58,760 nucleotides of DNA from a virus, in IMG/VR virus record IMGVR_UViG_3300037502_000670, positions 1 to 58,760 of that record; one strand, given 5' to 3'. A program made the position numbers and the translations under genes. Numbering within the stretch: the stretch's first letter is position 1; each line of letters starts with the position of its first letter. Below the pieces are notes generated by a model. That model saw nothing but the letters and a program-made list of their open reading frames with translations. It was not told the DNA's origin and did no database searches. This document shows, piece after piece, positions 17,896 to 25,366 of this stretch.

Positions 17896-18370
17896 AGGGT
17901 CTGTCATCCTTGCCAGTGGAGCGACCATAGTACTCAAGCAGGAACAGGATGCAGCACCCGGCATGGGCCAGATGAGACAGGCCCGTCTCAGGATCACGAT
18001 CCTCACCACGCCACCATGCCCACATGTGGCGCATCAAGGCAGAGAAGGGACGCGACCATGCCATGCCCTTCTCCCAGTTGCGGTCGCCATACTTGGCAGC
18101 ACCGAACTCAAGGACCAGCACGATCTGCCTTAACGCATCCGGCGGCAGCAGATGCCACGGTGCCTTGTCAGTATCATCCTTGCGTCCCTCCATGGGAGGA
18201 AACAACAGCGGCGACTTGTTACGCTTGCCAATAAGTTTCTTGGCGATGTACTGTGTCACGCCTGTGTTCTTGGCTACGTTGTATGCTGAAGCTTCTGGAA
18301 AGGTTGCGATATAATCTTCGGCAACCTTAATTCGTGACGTATCACGCTCCCATGCAGTTGTACGTTTCAT
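17885..18370 (-). CDS. HTH fused to dATP/dGTP diphosphohydrolase-like domain (DUF5664)
   Basis: 161 residues from ATG 18370, which has GAGGAAGAA upstream and an ATGA overlap with the preceding gene. Residues about 15-45 look like a helix-turn-helix (SAYNVAKNTGVTQYIAKKLI). The rest matches the DUF5664 pattern I know from phages: KAPWHLLPPDAL, AAKYGDRNWEKG, LMRHMWAWWRGE, DPETGLSHLAHA, with acidic and His residues suited to metal-dependent hydrolysis of deoxynucleotides. It would lower or shape dATP/dGTP pools. The added DNA-binding-like helix pair is unusual. Confidence 0.75.
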   Translation of the reverse strand: MKRTTAWERDTSRIKVAEDYIATFPEASAYNVAKNTGVTQYIAKKLIGKRNKSPLLFPPMEGRKDDTDKAPWHLLPPDALRQIVLVLEFGAAKYGDRNWEKGMAWSRPFSALMRHMWAWWRGEDRDPETGLSHLAHAGCCILFLLEYYGRSTGKDDRPYGT

Positions 18371-18585
18371 TTCTTCCTCGCTGAGATGGGTTGCTCCAAC
18401 AGGTGAGGCATGGGCTCGTGGTACACCACACGATGGCCCTGCACTTCCCATGGATTGTACTGGCCCTGCTTCTGCCGTCGCTTGTAGTGGTCGACCCCCA
18501 TGCGGACCATGAGTGCGAGACAACCACCGACAATGGCCGACAGGCCCATGAGTGTGTAGATATAAAGCTGAACGTCACTGCTCAT
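18367..18585 (-). CDS. Small membrane protein, 72 residues
   Basis: One hydrophobic helix at about residues 8-27 (YIYTLMGLSAIVGGCLALMV) followed by a basic, polar tail. GGAGG precedes ATG 18585, and the stop overlaps the next start (ATGA). Not recognised. Confidence 0.7.
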   Translation of the reverse strand: MSSDVQLYIYTLMGLSAIVGGCLALMVRMGVDHYKRRQKQGQYNPWEVQGHRVVYHEPMPHLLEQPISARKK

Positions 18586-18817
18586 CGAAAACCTCCTCGT
18601 TCTTCACGGGCACCTCCGGTGCGGCATAACCGACAGTGGCACCGATCATAGTCTCCAGTGCGCGGCGACGAGCGTTGAACTCCTCGGTGATCTGCGCCTT
18701 GCGCTCGTTAATGCGGGCAATGTCTTCATCAAGACGTGCCAAGATATTGGCAAGGCACTGGTCGGACATGCTGATCTCATGCTCGACACCATTCACGATG
18801 GACAATAGGCTAGTCAT
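18575..18817 (-). CDS. Coiled-coil-like small protein, 80 residues
   Basis: Start ATG 18817 is preceded by GGAGAAAGACGA and overlaps the stop of the HTH gene. Residues 20-60 are strongly charged and helical (ILARLDEDIARINERKAQIT), fitting a short coiled coil; the C-terminus is acidic. Function unknown. Confidence 0.7.
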   Translation of the reverse strand: MTSLLSIVNGVEHEISMSDQCLANILARLDEDIARINERKAQITEEFNARRRALETMIGATVGYAAPEVPVKNEEVFDEQ

Positions 18818-19059
18818 TCGTCTTTCTCCTTCACTGTTAGCTTGTAACCAAGTGCATTTATAACGGCTTCTAATTCCATAATGCGGGGGGAGCGAACTCC
18901 CACCCGCCACTTGCGCATGGCACTGGACGAGACACCCGAACGCTTGGCAACATCCTCCTGCGAGGCGAGTTGCTTGTTCATCTGTTTCCACATCCAGCGC
19001 ACCAGAGGGTGTACTGCCATCCCCTTACGGGGCTCTTTCTGCTTCTGATAATTCCTCAT
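18814..19059 (-). CDS. XRE/Cro-type helix-turn-helix regulator
   Basis: 81 residues. The HTH is clear: ASQEDVAKRSGVSSSAMRKW with the turn at SGVS, followed by a scaffold helix (MELEAVINALGYKL). Proteins of this size bind operators as dimers. It is the more typical of the two HTH proteins here and the better candidate to bind the TGTAAA(G/C) heptamers at the origin and late promoters (inference). No strong Shine-Dalgarno is visible before ATG 19059; ATG 19020 is an alternative start that would still keep the HTH. Confidence 0.85.
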   Translation of the reverse strand: MRNYQKQKEPRKGMAVHPLVRWMWKQMNKQLASQEDVAKRSGVSSSAMRKWRVGVRSPRIMELEAVINALGYKLTVKEKDE

Positions 19060-19095
19060 GACAGGGACGAGCGTACCTGAGATGAATGTCCCTGT

Positions 19096-19911
19096 CTAGT
19101 CCTTGATGGTGATGACACCAGCGTTGAGCCGCAGCTTGCGGCTGTTGGACTTGACCGTGTTCTCGAACACAGCAACCACGGCTTCGCCATAGGACGAGTA
19201 CTTCTGCACCGTCCATCGACTGGTGCAATGCGTCAGCAAGCGGGCTGTCTCGACCGACACCTCGCCGGACATGATAGCCTCGGTCAGTTCCTTCAGGTCG
19301 TCATCGCTGAAGTAGGTGTGGTAGCGCGGCTCGTCGTTCCTGTAGGCGTCAAGCGCACCGACACGGGCCATAGCCCGCAGCCTGAGCCGGAAGGATTTCA
19401 ATCCAGCCAGCCATTGCTTGCGTCTATCCTCGTTGACCTTGGGTGTCATGTCCTTGGGGTTGATAATCTCACCCGTCTTGAGGTTCAGGATCAGCCCTTG
19501 GAAATACTCCTGCGCTTCCTTACGCATCGCAAGGTACGCCTTGTAGCGGGCATCATACTCTGCGGTGGTGTACCCACCGTAGCTAGGTAACTTAGTCCAC
19601 GCGCTTTCATGTACGACTTTGTACCTGCCGGTATCGAAGTTCTGGAAATCTACTGGCAAGAGCTTAATCATGTTCATCGCAAGCGAATTGCCAGCAGCCC
19701 ACACCTGTCTGGTCGTAGCAACAAACTCCAGTGTGTCGTCCGGGTGCAGCTTCGCCAGCTTGAGGCTGTGACAATTGATTTCGATATGGTCATCCCGCAG
19801 GAACAGCCGGAAGGCTGACGTGTACTTGCGTCCACTGAGGTGGGGGCTTCTGCCCCCACTGACGAAATCGTACATCTCAGCATAGCTTTTGAACGGATGC
19901 TTCCAACCCAT
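19096..19911 (-). CDS. Unknown phage protein, 271 residues
   Basis: Not recognised. A mixed alpha/beta protein without Walker, zinc or nuclease motifs that I can see; it has an aromatic-rich N-terminal half (MGWKHPFKSYAEMYDF) and a C-terminal half with WTVQKYSSYGEAV. AAGGAGG lies 4 bases before ATG 19911. It follows the AAA/VWA module, from which it is separated by two small genes, so it may belong to the same functional group. Confidence 0.8.
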   Translation of the reverse strand: MGWKHPFKSYAEMYDFVSGGRSPHLSGRKYTSAFRLFLRDDHIEINCHSLKLAKLHPDDTLEFVATTRQVWAAGNSLAMNMIKLLPVDFQNFDTGRYKVVHESAWTKLPSYGGYTTAEYDARYKAYLAMRKEAQEYFQGLILNLKTGEIINPKDMTPKVNEDRRKQWLAGLKSFRLRLRAMARVGALDAYRNDEPRYHTYFSDDDLKELTEAIMSGEVSVETARLLTHCTSRWTVQKYSSYGEAVVAVFENTVKSNSRKLRLNAGVITIKD

Positions 19912-19921
19912 GGTGTCCTCC

Positions 19922-20560
19922 TTATCGGGTGATCTTGGCGATGGTGACGGCAGCAGTCAGGGACGTAAGGTCCACATCCAGTTCCGCCGCAGCAGCGGGC
20001 TTGGCACGCTCCACCACCTTGCGGTGGCGTTCACGAAACGTCTCAGGCACCAAGTCCCACAGCGGAGGCCATGCCTTGAGAGCAGGGGCCAGTGTCGAGT
20101 GTGCTTCGACCACGGCTTTCACACCGGATACGAACTCATCGCGCTGTTTCTCGAACGCCTTGATGTTCTGGTGCCATGCGATGATCTGGTCGATATACTG
20201 CTGGTACTTGGTACCCTCGCTCGGCAGCTTGATCGTGATGCCATACATGCTGTCGAGAAGCACACCGTCATCCAGCTTGATGCGGCTTTCCACCTTGGGG
20301 TACGGTGTCCTGCTCTCATAGGTCGCTTCGATATACCCACCGACACAGGGTGCCTTGATCTCCACGCGGGTGGTCCACCGGAAGAAATCTCTCGGCAACA
20401 TGTTTACGGATGGCATGAACTGGGCATAGGCCAGATCACACACCTCCTCTGCTATAGGCGGCAACGCCTTGAACGCATCTTGGATGCGCTTGCTGAACAA
20501 CGCCTTGGCATTGTCAGTTATGGCGTTTTTGAGTTCATCTGAGAAACGTACGACAGCCAT
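19922..20560 (-). CDS. Unknown phage protein, possibly Nmad5-like
   Basis: 212 residues. The N-terminal helix, the KYQQYIDQIIAWHQNIKAFE helix and the following stretch with ALKAWPPLWDLVPE resemble from memory the Nmad5 (nucleotide-modification-associated) family, whose function is unproven. No catalytic motif is visible. ATG 20560 follows CCAACACAGGAG, a variant of the recurrent early ribosome-binding element. The family name is tentative. Confidence 0.65.
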   Translation of the reverse strand: MAVVRFSDELKNAITDNAKALFSKRIQDAFKALPPIAEEVCDLAYAQFMPSVNMLPRDFFRWTTRVEIKAPCVGGYIEATYESRTPYPKVESRIKLDDGVLLDSMYGITIKLPSEGTKYQQYIDQIIAWHQNIKAFEKQRDEFVSGVKAVVEAHSTLAPALKAWPPLWDLVPETFRERHRKVVERAKPAAAAELDVDLTSLTAAVTIAKITR

Positions 20561-20564
20561 AAAC

Positions 20565-20753
20565 TTATACTCCTGTGTTGGTCTGGATTGTAAATCTGTT
20601 ATTCTTGAAGCTCACACTGGCCTTGCCCAGTGCGATGTTCTGCAGAGCCACCGTCATGCAATGCACATCACGATCACGCTTTCGCAGTTTCAGTTCCAAG
20701 GCTATTGCCCACAGGCATAGCCCTGTGATAATCGCGTATTCCATGGGGAGCAT
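20565..20753 (-). CDS. Small membrane protein, 62 residues
   Basis: ATG 20753 is preceded by CCAACAGGAGAGG, so longer readings are unlikely. Residues 4-20 form one hydrophobic helix (MEYAIITGLCLWAIALEL), followed by a basic, beta-rich tail. Located between the metallopeptidase-like and Nmad5-like genes; function unknown. Confidence 0.7.
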   Translation of the reverse strand: MLPMEYAIITGLCLWAIALELKLRKRDRDVHCMTVALQNIALGKASVSFKNNRFTIQTNTGV

Positions 20754-20776
20754 TCGCAGCCTCTCCTGTTGGTGCT

Positions 20777-20802
20777 GGGCGGGGGTCTGACTACCCCCGC
20801 CC
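20777..20802 (-). promoter_or_regulatory. Strong intergenic hairpin before the 62-residue gene
   Basis: A perfect 10-bp GC-rich stem (GGGCGGGGGT / ACCCCCGCCC) with a 6-base loop lies between the stop of the metallopeptidase-like gene and the CACCAACAGGAGAGG element of the next gene. No T-run follows on the minus strand, so it is more likely an RNA processing or stability element than a simple terminator. Confidence 0.6.
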
Positions 20803-20808
20803 GTTTTG

Positions 20809-21960
20809 TTACATGCGGACAACTTCACCCCACGGGGCCTTGTCCGCACCATTGGTCACCCACAGCACAGGATGCTCCGGTGCAGGACCAAAGTCATCGC
20901 AGTACAGGTCGGTGAGGAACACGGTCGCCACCGGGTTGATGTTATGTTCCGTCATGTAGCGGAACACCGGGCTGAACGCCGTACCACCGCCGCCATGGGG
21001 AGCAATGGTTGCATCATCGCCACGCTCAAACTTATCGTAGTGACACACGGTGCTGTCGAAGTAGATCACATGAGCCTTGACCGGACACATGTCCTCCCAG
21101 ATTGCACGGAACTCGGCAGCGAACTCGTTCAACTCCTTCTCGCCCACTGAACCGGAGCAGTCGATGGCAACAGCCACCTCACCCAGCACCTCACCGCTGA
21201 TGGATGGCAGGTACATTCCCATGGCAGCCATACGCCTGTTGGGCTTGGCCCATGACCGGGTGTCGTTCTTCTGGCGCTGCACGAACTTACGCAGCACTTC
21301 ACGCCAGTCCACCTTGGGCTGGAGCGTTTGCGACACAAGCCGTTCCATGCCAGCGGAGAGCTTGCCCATCATCTTGGCAGCTTGCGCTGCCTGAGCCACC
21401 CGAACGCGCATCTCGGCCTGTTCCTGCGCTACTTCAGCGGGTGAACCCTCGGCTTCCACCACGTCATCGCCCGTACCGGGAATGGGGTTACCACCGGACT
21501 GACCACCGCCTTGACCGCCACTACCATTGCCTTCCGGAGGTTCCGGCAAGATGTCATAGATACCATCCGTGGTGCCCTTGCCAGCGTCGTATGTCGCCTT
21601 GTTGAGCAAGCCACCGGGAATAAATTTCCCGATCTTCTCGTCGGTGAGAAGCTGGTTGATGACGTAATCGCCAGCCATGTTCCACTTCTTGTGGTTGCGA
21701 CCCTTCACGCGGTAGTTGTGCTCGAACATGGGATGGAACACCTCATGCGCCATGAGAAACTTAAGCTGCTCGTCGTCCAGTTCCTCGCAGAACTTGGGGT
21801 TGAACTCGATCCACTTGCCATTGGTGGCAGCGGTGGGAAAGCGTTCGCTCACCCGCAATTCGAGGTTCAGTGCCAGCGTGCCGATAAACGGCTGTTCAAG
21901 GACCAGTGCGGTCCTTGCCTTGGCAAGGCGCTTTTCGAGGGGCATTGTGTTGTGTTTCAT
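20809..21960 (-). CDS. Metallopeptidase-like plus von Willebrand A-like protein (DUF2201 type)
   Basis: 383 residues from ATG 21960 (AGGAAAACGAA upstream, ATGA overlap with the gene before). The N-terminal part has HEVFH at 72-76 with following H81, the zincin-like helix of DUF2201/YwmD-type proteins. A Gly/Pro-rich linker covers about 140-175. The C-terminal VWA-like domain starts at about 260 with the MIDAS motif DCSGS (267-271) and a threonine-bearing GGGGTAFSP later. Such proteins are encoded next to MoxR-type AAA ATPases, here at 23890-24945, and probably form a complex that remodels protein or metal centres. Protease activity is not established for the family. Confidence 0.85.
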   Translation of the reverse strand: MKHNTMPLEKRLAKARTALVLEQPFIGTLALNLELRVSERFPTAATNGKWIEFNPKFCEELDDEQLKFLMAHEVFHPMFEHNYRVKGRNHKKWNMAGDYVINQLLTDEKIGKFIPGGLLNKATYDAGKGTTDGIYDILPEPPEGNGSGGQGGGQSGGNPIPGTGDDVVEAEGSPAEVAQEQAEMRVRVAQAAQAAKMMGKLSAGMERLVSQTLQPKVDWREVLRKFVQRQKNDTRSWAKPNRRMAAMGMYLPSISGEVLGEVAVAIDCSGSVGEKELNEFAAEFRAIWEDMCPVKAHVIYFDSTVCHYDKFERGDDATIAPHGGGGTAFSPVFRYMTEHNINPVATVFLTDLYCDDFGPAPEHPVLWVTNGADKAPWGEVVRM

Positions 21961-22181
21961 TTCGTTTTCCTCGCGTTGATTAGAGTATTCACGTCGTACT
22001 GAAACTGCTGCCAGTTTGCTTTCTGTTCGCGTACTTCCATGTCGGAATAGGATTTCCACCGCATGGCAAGCACTTGCCCATTAGAAGCGTGTCCTCCATC
22101 CACCCAATAACCTAACTCAGGCAAACCCATTACTCGCAACTGAGCGAGTAGCGTTGTCACATTCTCCTTTCTGTACCTCAT
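21957..22181 (-). CDS. Small unknown protein, paralogue of its neighbour (74 residues)
   Basis: Shares the pattern LLAQLRVMGLPELGYWVDGG with AQLRVLGVEFPLFYAGG of the next gene (22178-22384), so the two arose by duplication. Linked by 4-base ATGA overlaps on both sides. No known family; likely works with the AAA/VWA module it sits in. Confidence 0.7.
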   Translation of the reverse strand: MRYRKENVTTLLAQLRVMGLPELGYWVDGGHASNGQVLAMRWKSYSDMEVREQKANWQQFQYDVNTLINARKTK

Positions 22182-22384
22182 TCGTTAGTTCCTCCATTGT
22201 GGTCTATGTAGTCGGCAAGCGCAGGCCACCAGTAACGTAACTCACTTGGTGGCAATGTCCAAAACGGTGTCGCTTCATTGCTGCCCCCTGCGTAGAACAG
22301 CGGGAACTCAACACCCAGCACCCGTAACTGTGCCAAGATGAGCCTAGCTTTCTTCAGGCCGGGGTATTGTCGTGGGATATCCAT
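22178..22384 (-). CDS. Small unknown protein, paralogue of its neighbour (68 residues)
   Basis: ATG 22384 overlaps the stop of the DUF3150-like gene (ATGA). The AQLRVxG...GG core matches the neighbouring 74-residue protein; the C-terminal half is tryptophan-rich (ELRYWWPALADYI). Function unknown. Confidence 0.7.
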   Translation of the reverse strand: MDIPRQYPGLKKARLILAQLRVLGVEFPLFYAGGSNEATPFWTLPPSELRYWWPALADYIDHNGGTNE

Positions 22385-23232
22385 CACTGCCCCATGAACA
22401 CAGCCATGCGGTCCATGATTTCCTTGGCCTTGGCAGCGGTGTCACGCCGCAGGTCAGGGTCATTACGCAGTGCATCGGGGTGATACGAGATCAGCTTGCT
22501 CTCCACCTCACGGCGCATCTGCTCCAGTGTCGGATCATCAGCGAAGTTAAGCCGGGGAAGCAACTCACAGAGTTCACGGGCGTTCTCCAGCATTGTGTCA
22601 CGGAACACCGCGCTGGGATTGGCAAGACGCTCCTCAATATGTTTCACCTTGTCGTAGAGACGCTGCCATACGTCCTTCATTGCGGAAGCACTTGCTTCCT
22701 GCACCCGGCGCTCCACGTCCTGTTGGATACGCGATAGCTCCTCACTGGCAATGCTGACACGGAAGTCATTGGACGGAACCGGGAACACCGCGAGGTCCAT
22801 CTTGAACTTGCGGTCGATATTGTCAGGGTGCGGATAGTCGTTGGCGTCGAACAACGGGCCAAGGGTGCGCTTGGCATCGTTAATGTAGCTTTCGTAGTTC
22901 ATGGTGAACTGTGTCACCAGCCATTGCCATTCGGACTTCTTCTTGCGGAAGCTGGTCATAAACTCGAGATAGTTGGACGTGGGCAGCAACTGCGTGCCTT
23001 CGATGCCCCACGGCAACGTGTTGTCGTAGAACTCACCACGGATTTGATTGGCCTTGCGGTGGACCAGATCAAGCTGGTCATTCATGGGCAGCAAGGACTT
23101 GTTATACCGACCGACAATGGCATCCACGCCATTGCTGTCAGCCACCTCCTTGGTGGCCCGCTTGTCGAACTTACGGGCTGTCCACTGGCTGATGTTCAAC
23201 TGCACCAGCAATGCTCTGTCGTTGAGGTTCAT
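22384..23232 (-). CDS. DUF3150-like phage protein
   Basis: 282 residues from ATG 23232 (ACAGGAGAGAAGTG upstream, ATGA overlap). Mostly helical, with LNDRALLVQLNISQWTARKF at the start and a long charged helix near 170-215 (SRIQQDVERRVQEASASAM). The opening and helical layout recall DUF3150 proteins, which in phages lie beside a MoxR-type ATPase and a VWA/metallopeptidase protein exactly as here. Biochemical role unknown; probably a structural partner of the ATPase. Confidence 0.7.
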   Translation of the reverse strand: MNLNDRALLVQLNISQWTARKFDKRATKEVADSNGVDAIVGRYNKSLLPMNDQLDLVHRKANQIRGEFYDNTLPWGIEGTQLLPTSNYLEFMTSFRKKKSEWQWLVTQFTMNYESYINDAKRTLGPLFDANDYPHPDNIDRKFKMDLAVFPVPSNDFRVSIASEELSRIQQDVERRVQEASASAMKDVWQRLYDKVKHIEERLANPSAVFRDTMLENARELCELLPRLNFADDPTLEQMRREVESKLISYHPDALRNDPDLRRDTAAKAKEIMDRMAVFMGQ

Positions 23233-23426
23233 CACTTCTCTCCTGTGGTTATACGTTGGTATGCACGATATGCGGTAAACAACTCCTCACCCACCCCCTC
23301 ACGGAGAATGGTTGTCAGGTCTTTGTAGGGCCACTCTGCGGCATGGGCGAACATCGCCCGCTGTATCATTTCGCGCTTGTCCCGATGAAAGCGCATCAGC
23401 CACTCGTAGAATGATGGACGGATCAC
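23232..23426 (-). CDS. Small unknown protein, 64 residues
   Basis: GTG 23426 follows ACAGGAGCGCCGCAA and overlaps the previous stop (GTGA), which argues against the longer reading from 23477. Opening SFYEWLMRFHRDK recalls YozE/SAM-like small helical proteins, without certainty. Function unknown. Confidence 0.65.
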   Translation of the reverse strand: MIRPSFYEWLMRFHRDKREMIQRAMFAHAAEWPYKDLTTILREGVGEELFTAYRAYQRITTGEK

Positions 23427-23602
23427 TTGCGGCGCTCCTGTAACGTAGCGGCCTTGTAGGCCAGCCACTTGAACCAAAGACCGGGTTCTTCCTTCTGAAT
23501 GCGCGTTACAATTTTTGTGTTCACCTTTGTTGGTGACTTGCGCGTTATACCCTGCTCACGCAGGAACTTGGCAAACAACACCGCCTCACCGAACTCCATC
23601 AT
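23423..23602 (-). CDS. Small unknown protein, 59 residues
   Basis: ATG 23602 overlaps the previous stop (ATGA) with AGGGG upstream. Basic, helical; MMEFGEAVLFAKFLREQG at the start. Not recognised. Confidence 0.65.
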   Translation of the reverse strand: MMEFGEAVLFAKFLREQGITRKSPTKVNTKIVTRIQKEEPGLWFKWLAYKAATLQERRK

Positions 23603-23805
23603 ATCCACCCCTGTAACCGGGCATAAGCCCTCGCTATTTTGAACACGGCAGGATAGTGGCGCTGCACGAAATGCTGGAAGGATATGTGCATACTGGTGTT
23701 ATCGTGGAGGTGCGCTTCGTATTCGGTGTAGATAATATCAAGCAAGGCACCACCCTGCGTTGCCCTTATGGCCCGCCCCACTGCAAAATAGTGTTTCTTG
23801 TCCAT
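23599..23805 (-). CDS. Small unknown protein, 68 residues
   Basis: AGGAGTGGGCG precedes ATG 23805. Helical, His/Tyr-rich (FQHFVQRHYPAVFKIARAYA). First of three tiny overlapping genes between the AAA ATPase and the DUF3150-like gene; their presence inside this module suggests accessory roles for the ATPase complex. Confidence 0.65.
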   Translation of the reverse strand: MDKKHYFAVGRAIRATQGGALLDIIYTEYEAHLHDNTSMHISFQHFVQRHYPAVFKIARAYARLQGWI

Positions 23806-23889
23806 CGCCCACTCCTATCGGCAATGCTGCGATGCAGCACTATCGGCAGGAGTGGTGGGGCTATAGCCCCACCACGTTAGCCCTACGGG
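23806..23889 (-). promoter_or_regulatory. Three-hairpin RNA element after the AAA ATPase gene
   Basis: Reading the minus strand after the ATPase stop: stem TTAGCCC/GGGCTAA (23877-23893, loop 3), then a perfect 24-base palindrome GTGGTGGGGCTA/TAGCCCCACCAC (23852-23875), then GCTGC/GCAGC flanked by two copies of TATCGGCA and by an ACTCCT/AGGAGT inverted pair that contains the AGGAG of the next gene. If the outer pair forms, it hides that ribosome-binding site. No T-run follows. Confidence 0.6.
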
Positions 23890-24945
23890 CTAAAAGAGAA
23901 CATCCTGATGTGCCACAGCCCACTTGGAAAACGCCGCACTGGATGCCAGTGACGGATCACGCCGCGTTGCAAGGCTGATAGCAAGCACACTGAACTCAGG
24001 CGGCATACGCTCCACATAGGTGCAAACCCGGTCGAAGTTGCCAGTGGTTGCCTTGCTGGCGAGAGCACCGGACAGCGCATAGAGGGTGGAGGGTTCCGTG
24101 GGCACCTCGGAACCAGTGGGGTTGAGCAGGATTGCATCGGGGTTAGGCAGCTTGCGCCAGATACGCAGGAAGCCCGTGAACTCAGCCGCAGGGCCTTCAC
24201 CCACGGCACCGCTGAACGTCTCGTACTCGGCCTCTGGCGGCACGTTACCGACCATGGCACCGACACCCTCCACCCATGACCGGGGAGTGGGGTTCTTGTC
24301 ACGCTGGGGGTCGAAATCGTGCAGCATGGCGGGCTTGAACCGGATGAAGCTGATAAGCTCCGGCTGGACGTTATGGTCAATCGCCCACTTGGTCCAGTCA
24401 TCAAGGTGCGTCTCGTACTCGTATGTCGTCTCGCGGTCGCTGAGATGGCTCAGCACCTTGTTGGCACCAGCCCGGTCCTTCTGGCGATTGCCGGTGGATA
24501 CGACCATCCAGCCTTCCTTCATCCGCACACCGTGGAGGTTACGTGCCTGCTGGACGTTGGCGAGGACTTTCTGCAACTCTGCACCGCACTGGTTGCGGTC
24601 ATCGAAGCAGATGAACCCCCGTTCCGGCAGGTCATCCCTGTACTCGGCAGGGAACCAGTCCGGCACCTTGTACCCAAACGTATTGCTCTCCGTGTTCAGC
24701 ATGTCAGGGATGCCGAAATCCTCCACCACCATGGTGGGCATGTGCTTCTCGACATAGCCGAACTCGTTATCCCCGAACACCTGACAGGAGCCGACATAGT
24801 GGTATGCCGTGGTCCCAGCCAGATCAGCCGCCGTATCGCGGACGAGGCTCGTTTTACCGCCACCGGGCGCACCTTCGATGATGACACTACGCTTGTTGCT
24901 GTTGTAGATGGCCTTGAGCGTAGCCTTGAGCAGTTCTGGACGCAT
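23890..24945 (-). CDS. MoxR-type AAA ATPase
   Basis: 351 residues. Walker A GAPGGGKT at 25-32; Walker B-like FICFDD at 111-116; a STGNRQKDRAG sensor-1 region follows the second third. The short, single AAA domain and the neighbouring VWA/metallopeptidase-like gene match MoxR-type chaperone pairs. It probably powers remodelling of a partner complex; in phages the target is unknown. ATG 24945 is preceded by CCAACAGGAAA. The leader holds two hairpins (24983-25016). Confidence 0.85.
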   Translation of the reverse strand: MRPELLKATLKAIYNSNKRSVIIEGAPGGGKTSLVRDTAADLAGTTAYHYVGSCQVFGDNEFGYVEKHMPTMVVEDFGIPDMLNTESNTFGYKVPDWFPAEYRDDLPERGFICFDDRNQCGAELQKVLANVQQARNLHGVRMKEGWMVVSTGNRQKDRAGANKVLSHLSDRETTYEYETHLDDWTKWAIDHNVQPELISFIRFKPAMLHDFDPQRDKNPTPRSWVEGVGAMVGNVPPEAEYETFSGAVGEGPAAEFTGFLRIWRKLPNPDAILLNPTGSEVPTEPSTLYALSGALASKATTGNFDRVCTYVERMPPEFSVLAISLATRRDPSLASSAAFSKWAVAHQDVLF

Positions 24946-24982
24946 TCTATGTGTTTCCTGTTGGTTGTTGTGGTCTCATCAG

Positions 24983-25016
24983 GCGGTGCATGACACCGCG
25001 ACCGCCGCTAGGCGGT
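24983..25016 (-). promoter_or_regulatory. Tandem hairpins in the leader of the AAA ATPase gene
   Basis: Two adjacent 6-bp stems, GCGGTG/CACCGC (24983-24999) and ACCGCC/GGCGGT (25001-25016, loop GCTA), lie 38-71 bases before ATG 24945 and upstream of the CCAACAGG element at 24957-24964. Possible attenuator or processing site. Confidence 0.5.
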
Positions 25017-25032
25017 TTCGACCTTATGTTTG

Positions 25033-25311
25033 CTACACCGGAGCCACTGGTGTGTCGTCATCCTCATCGCTGTCAGCCCAGTCATCCTCGCTGAAATCAA
25101 AGTCACCGGGATATGCCAGCACTGGTTGCTCCAGTGCCGCCTTGAGGCGATCCACCGTGGTGGTGAGCGATCCGATATCCTCCCCAGTGAGGAAGGGTTC
25201 GCCATGGGCGTAGGGCTTGCCTTGCTTGTTGTAGAACACCTCCACCAGTGACAGGGTGAGTTCGAGCGTTTCATCATCCACAGTGCGGATAACTCGGTGG
25301 TTCCAGTACAT
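25033..25311 (-). CDS. Small acidic unknown protein, 92 residues
   Basis: Starts MYWNHRVIRTVDDETLELTL and has a beta-rich first half. The C-terminus is strongly acidic (DFSEDDWADSDEDDD), as in proteins that mimic DNA or bind basic partners. GAGG precedes ATG 25311. Not recognised; it leads directly into the AAA ATPase gene. Confidence 0.75.
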   Translation of the reverse strand: MYWNHRVIRTVDDETLELTLSLVEVFYNKQGKPYAHGEPFLTGEDIGSLTTTVDRLKAALEQPVLAYPGDFDFSEDDWADSDEDDDTPVAPV

Positions 25312-25366
25312 GTTAGCCTCGTTTGACTAGTTATGAGTGGGATATGTCAGACACATACAAACATCT

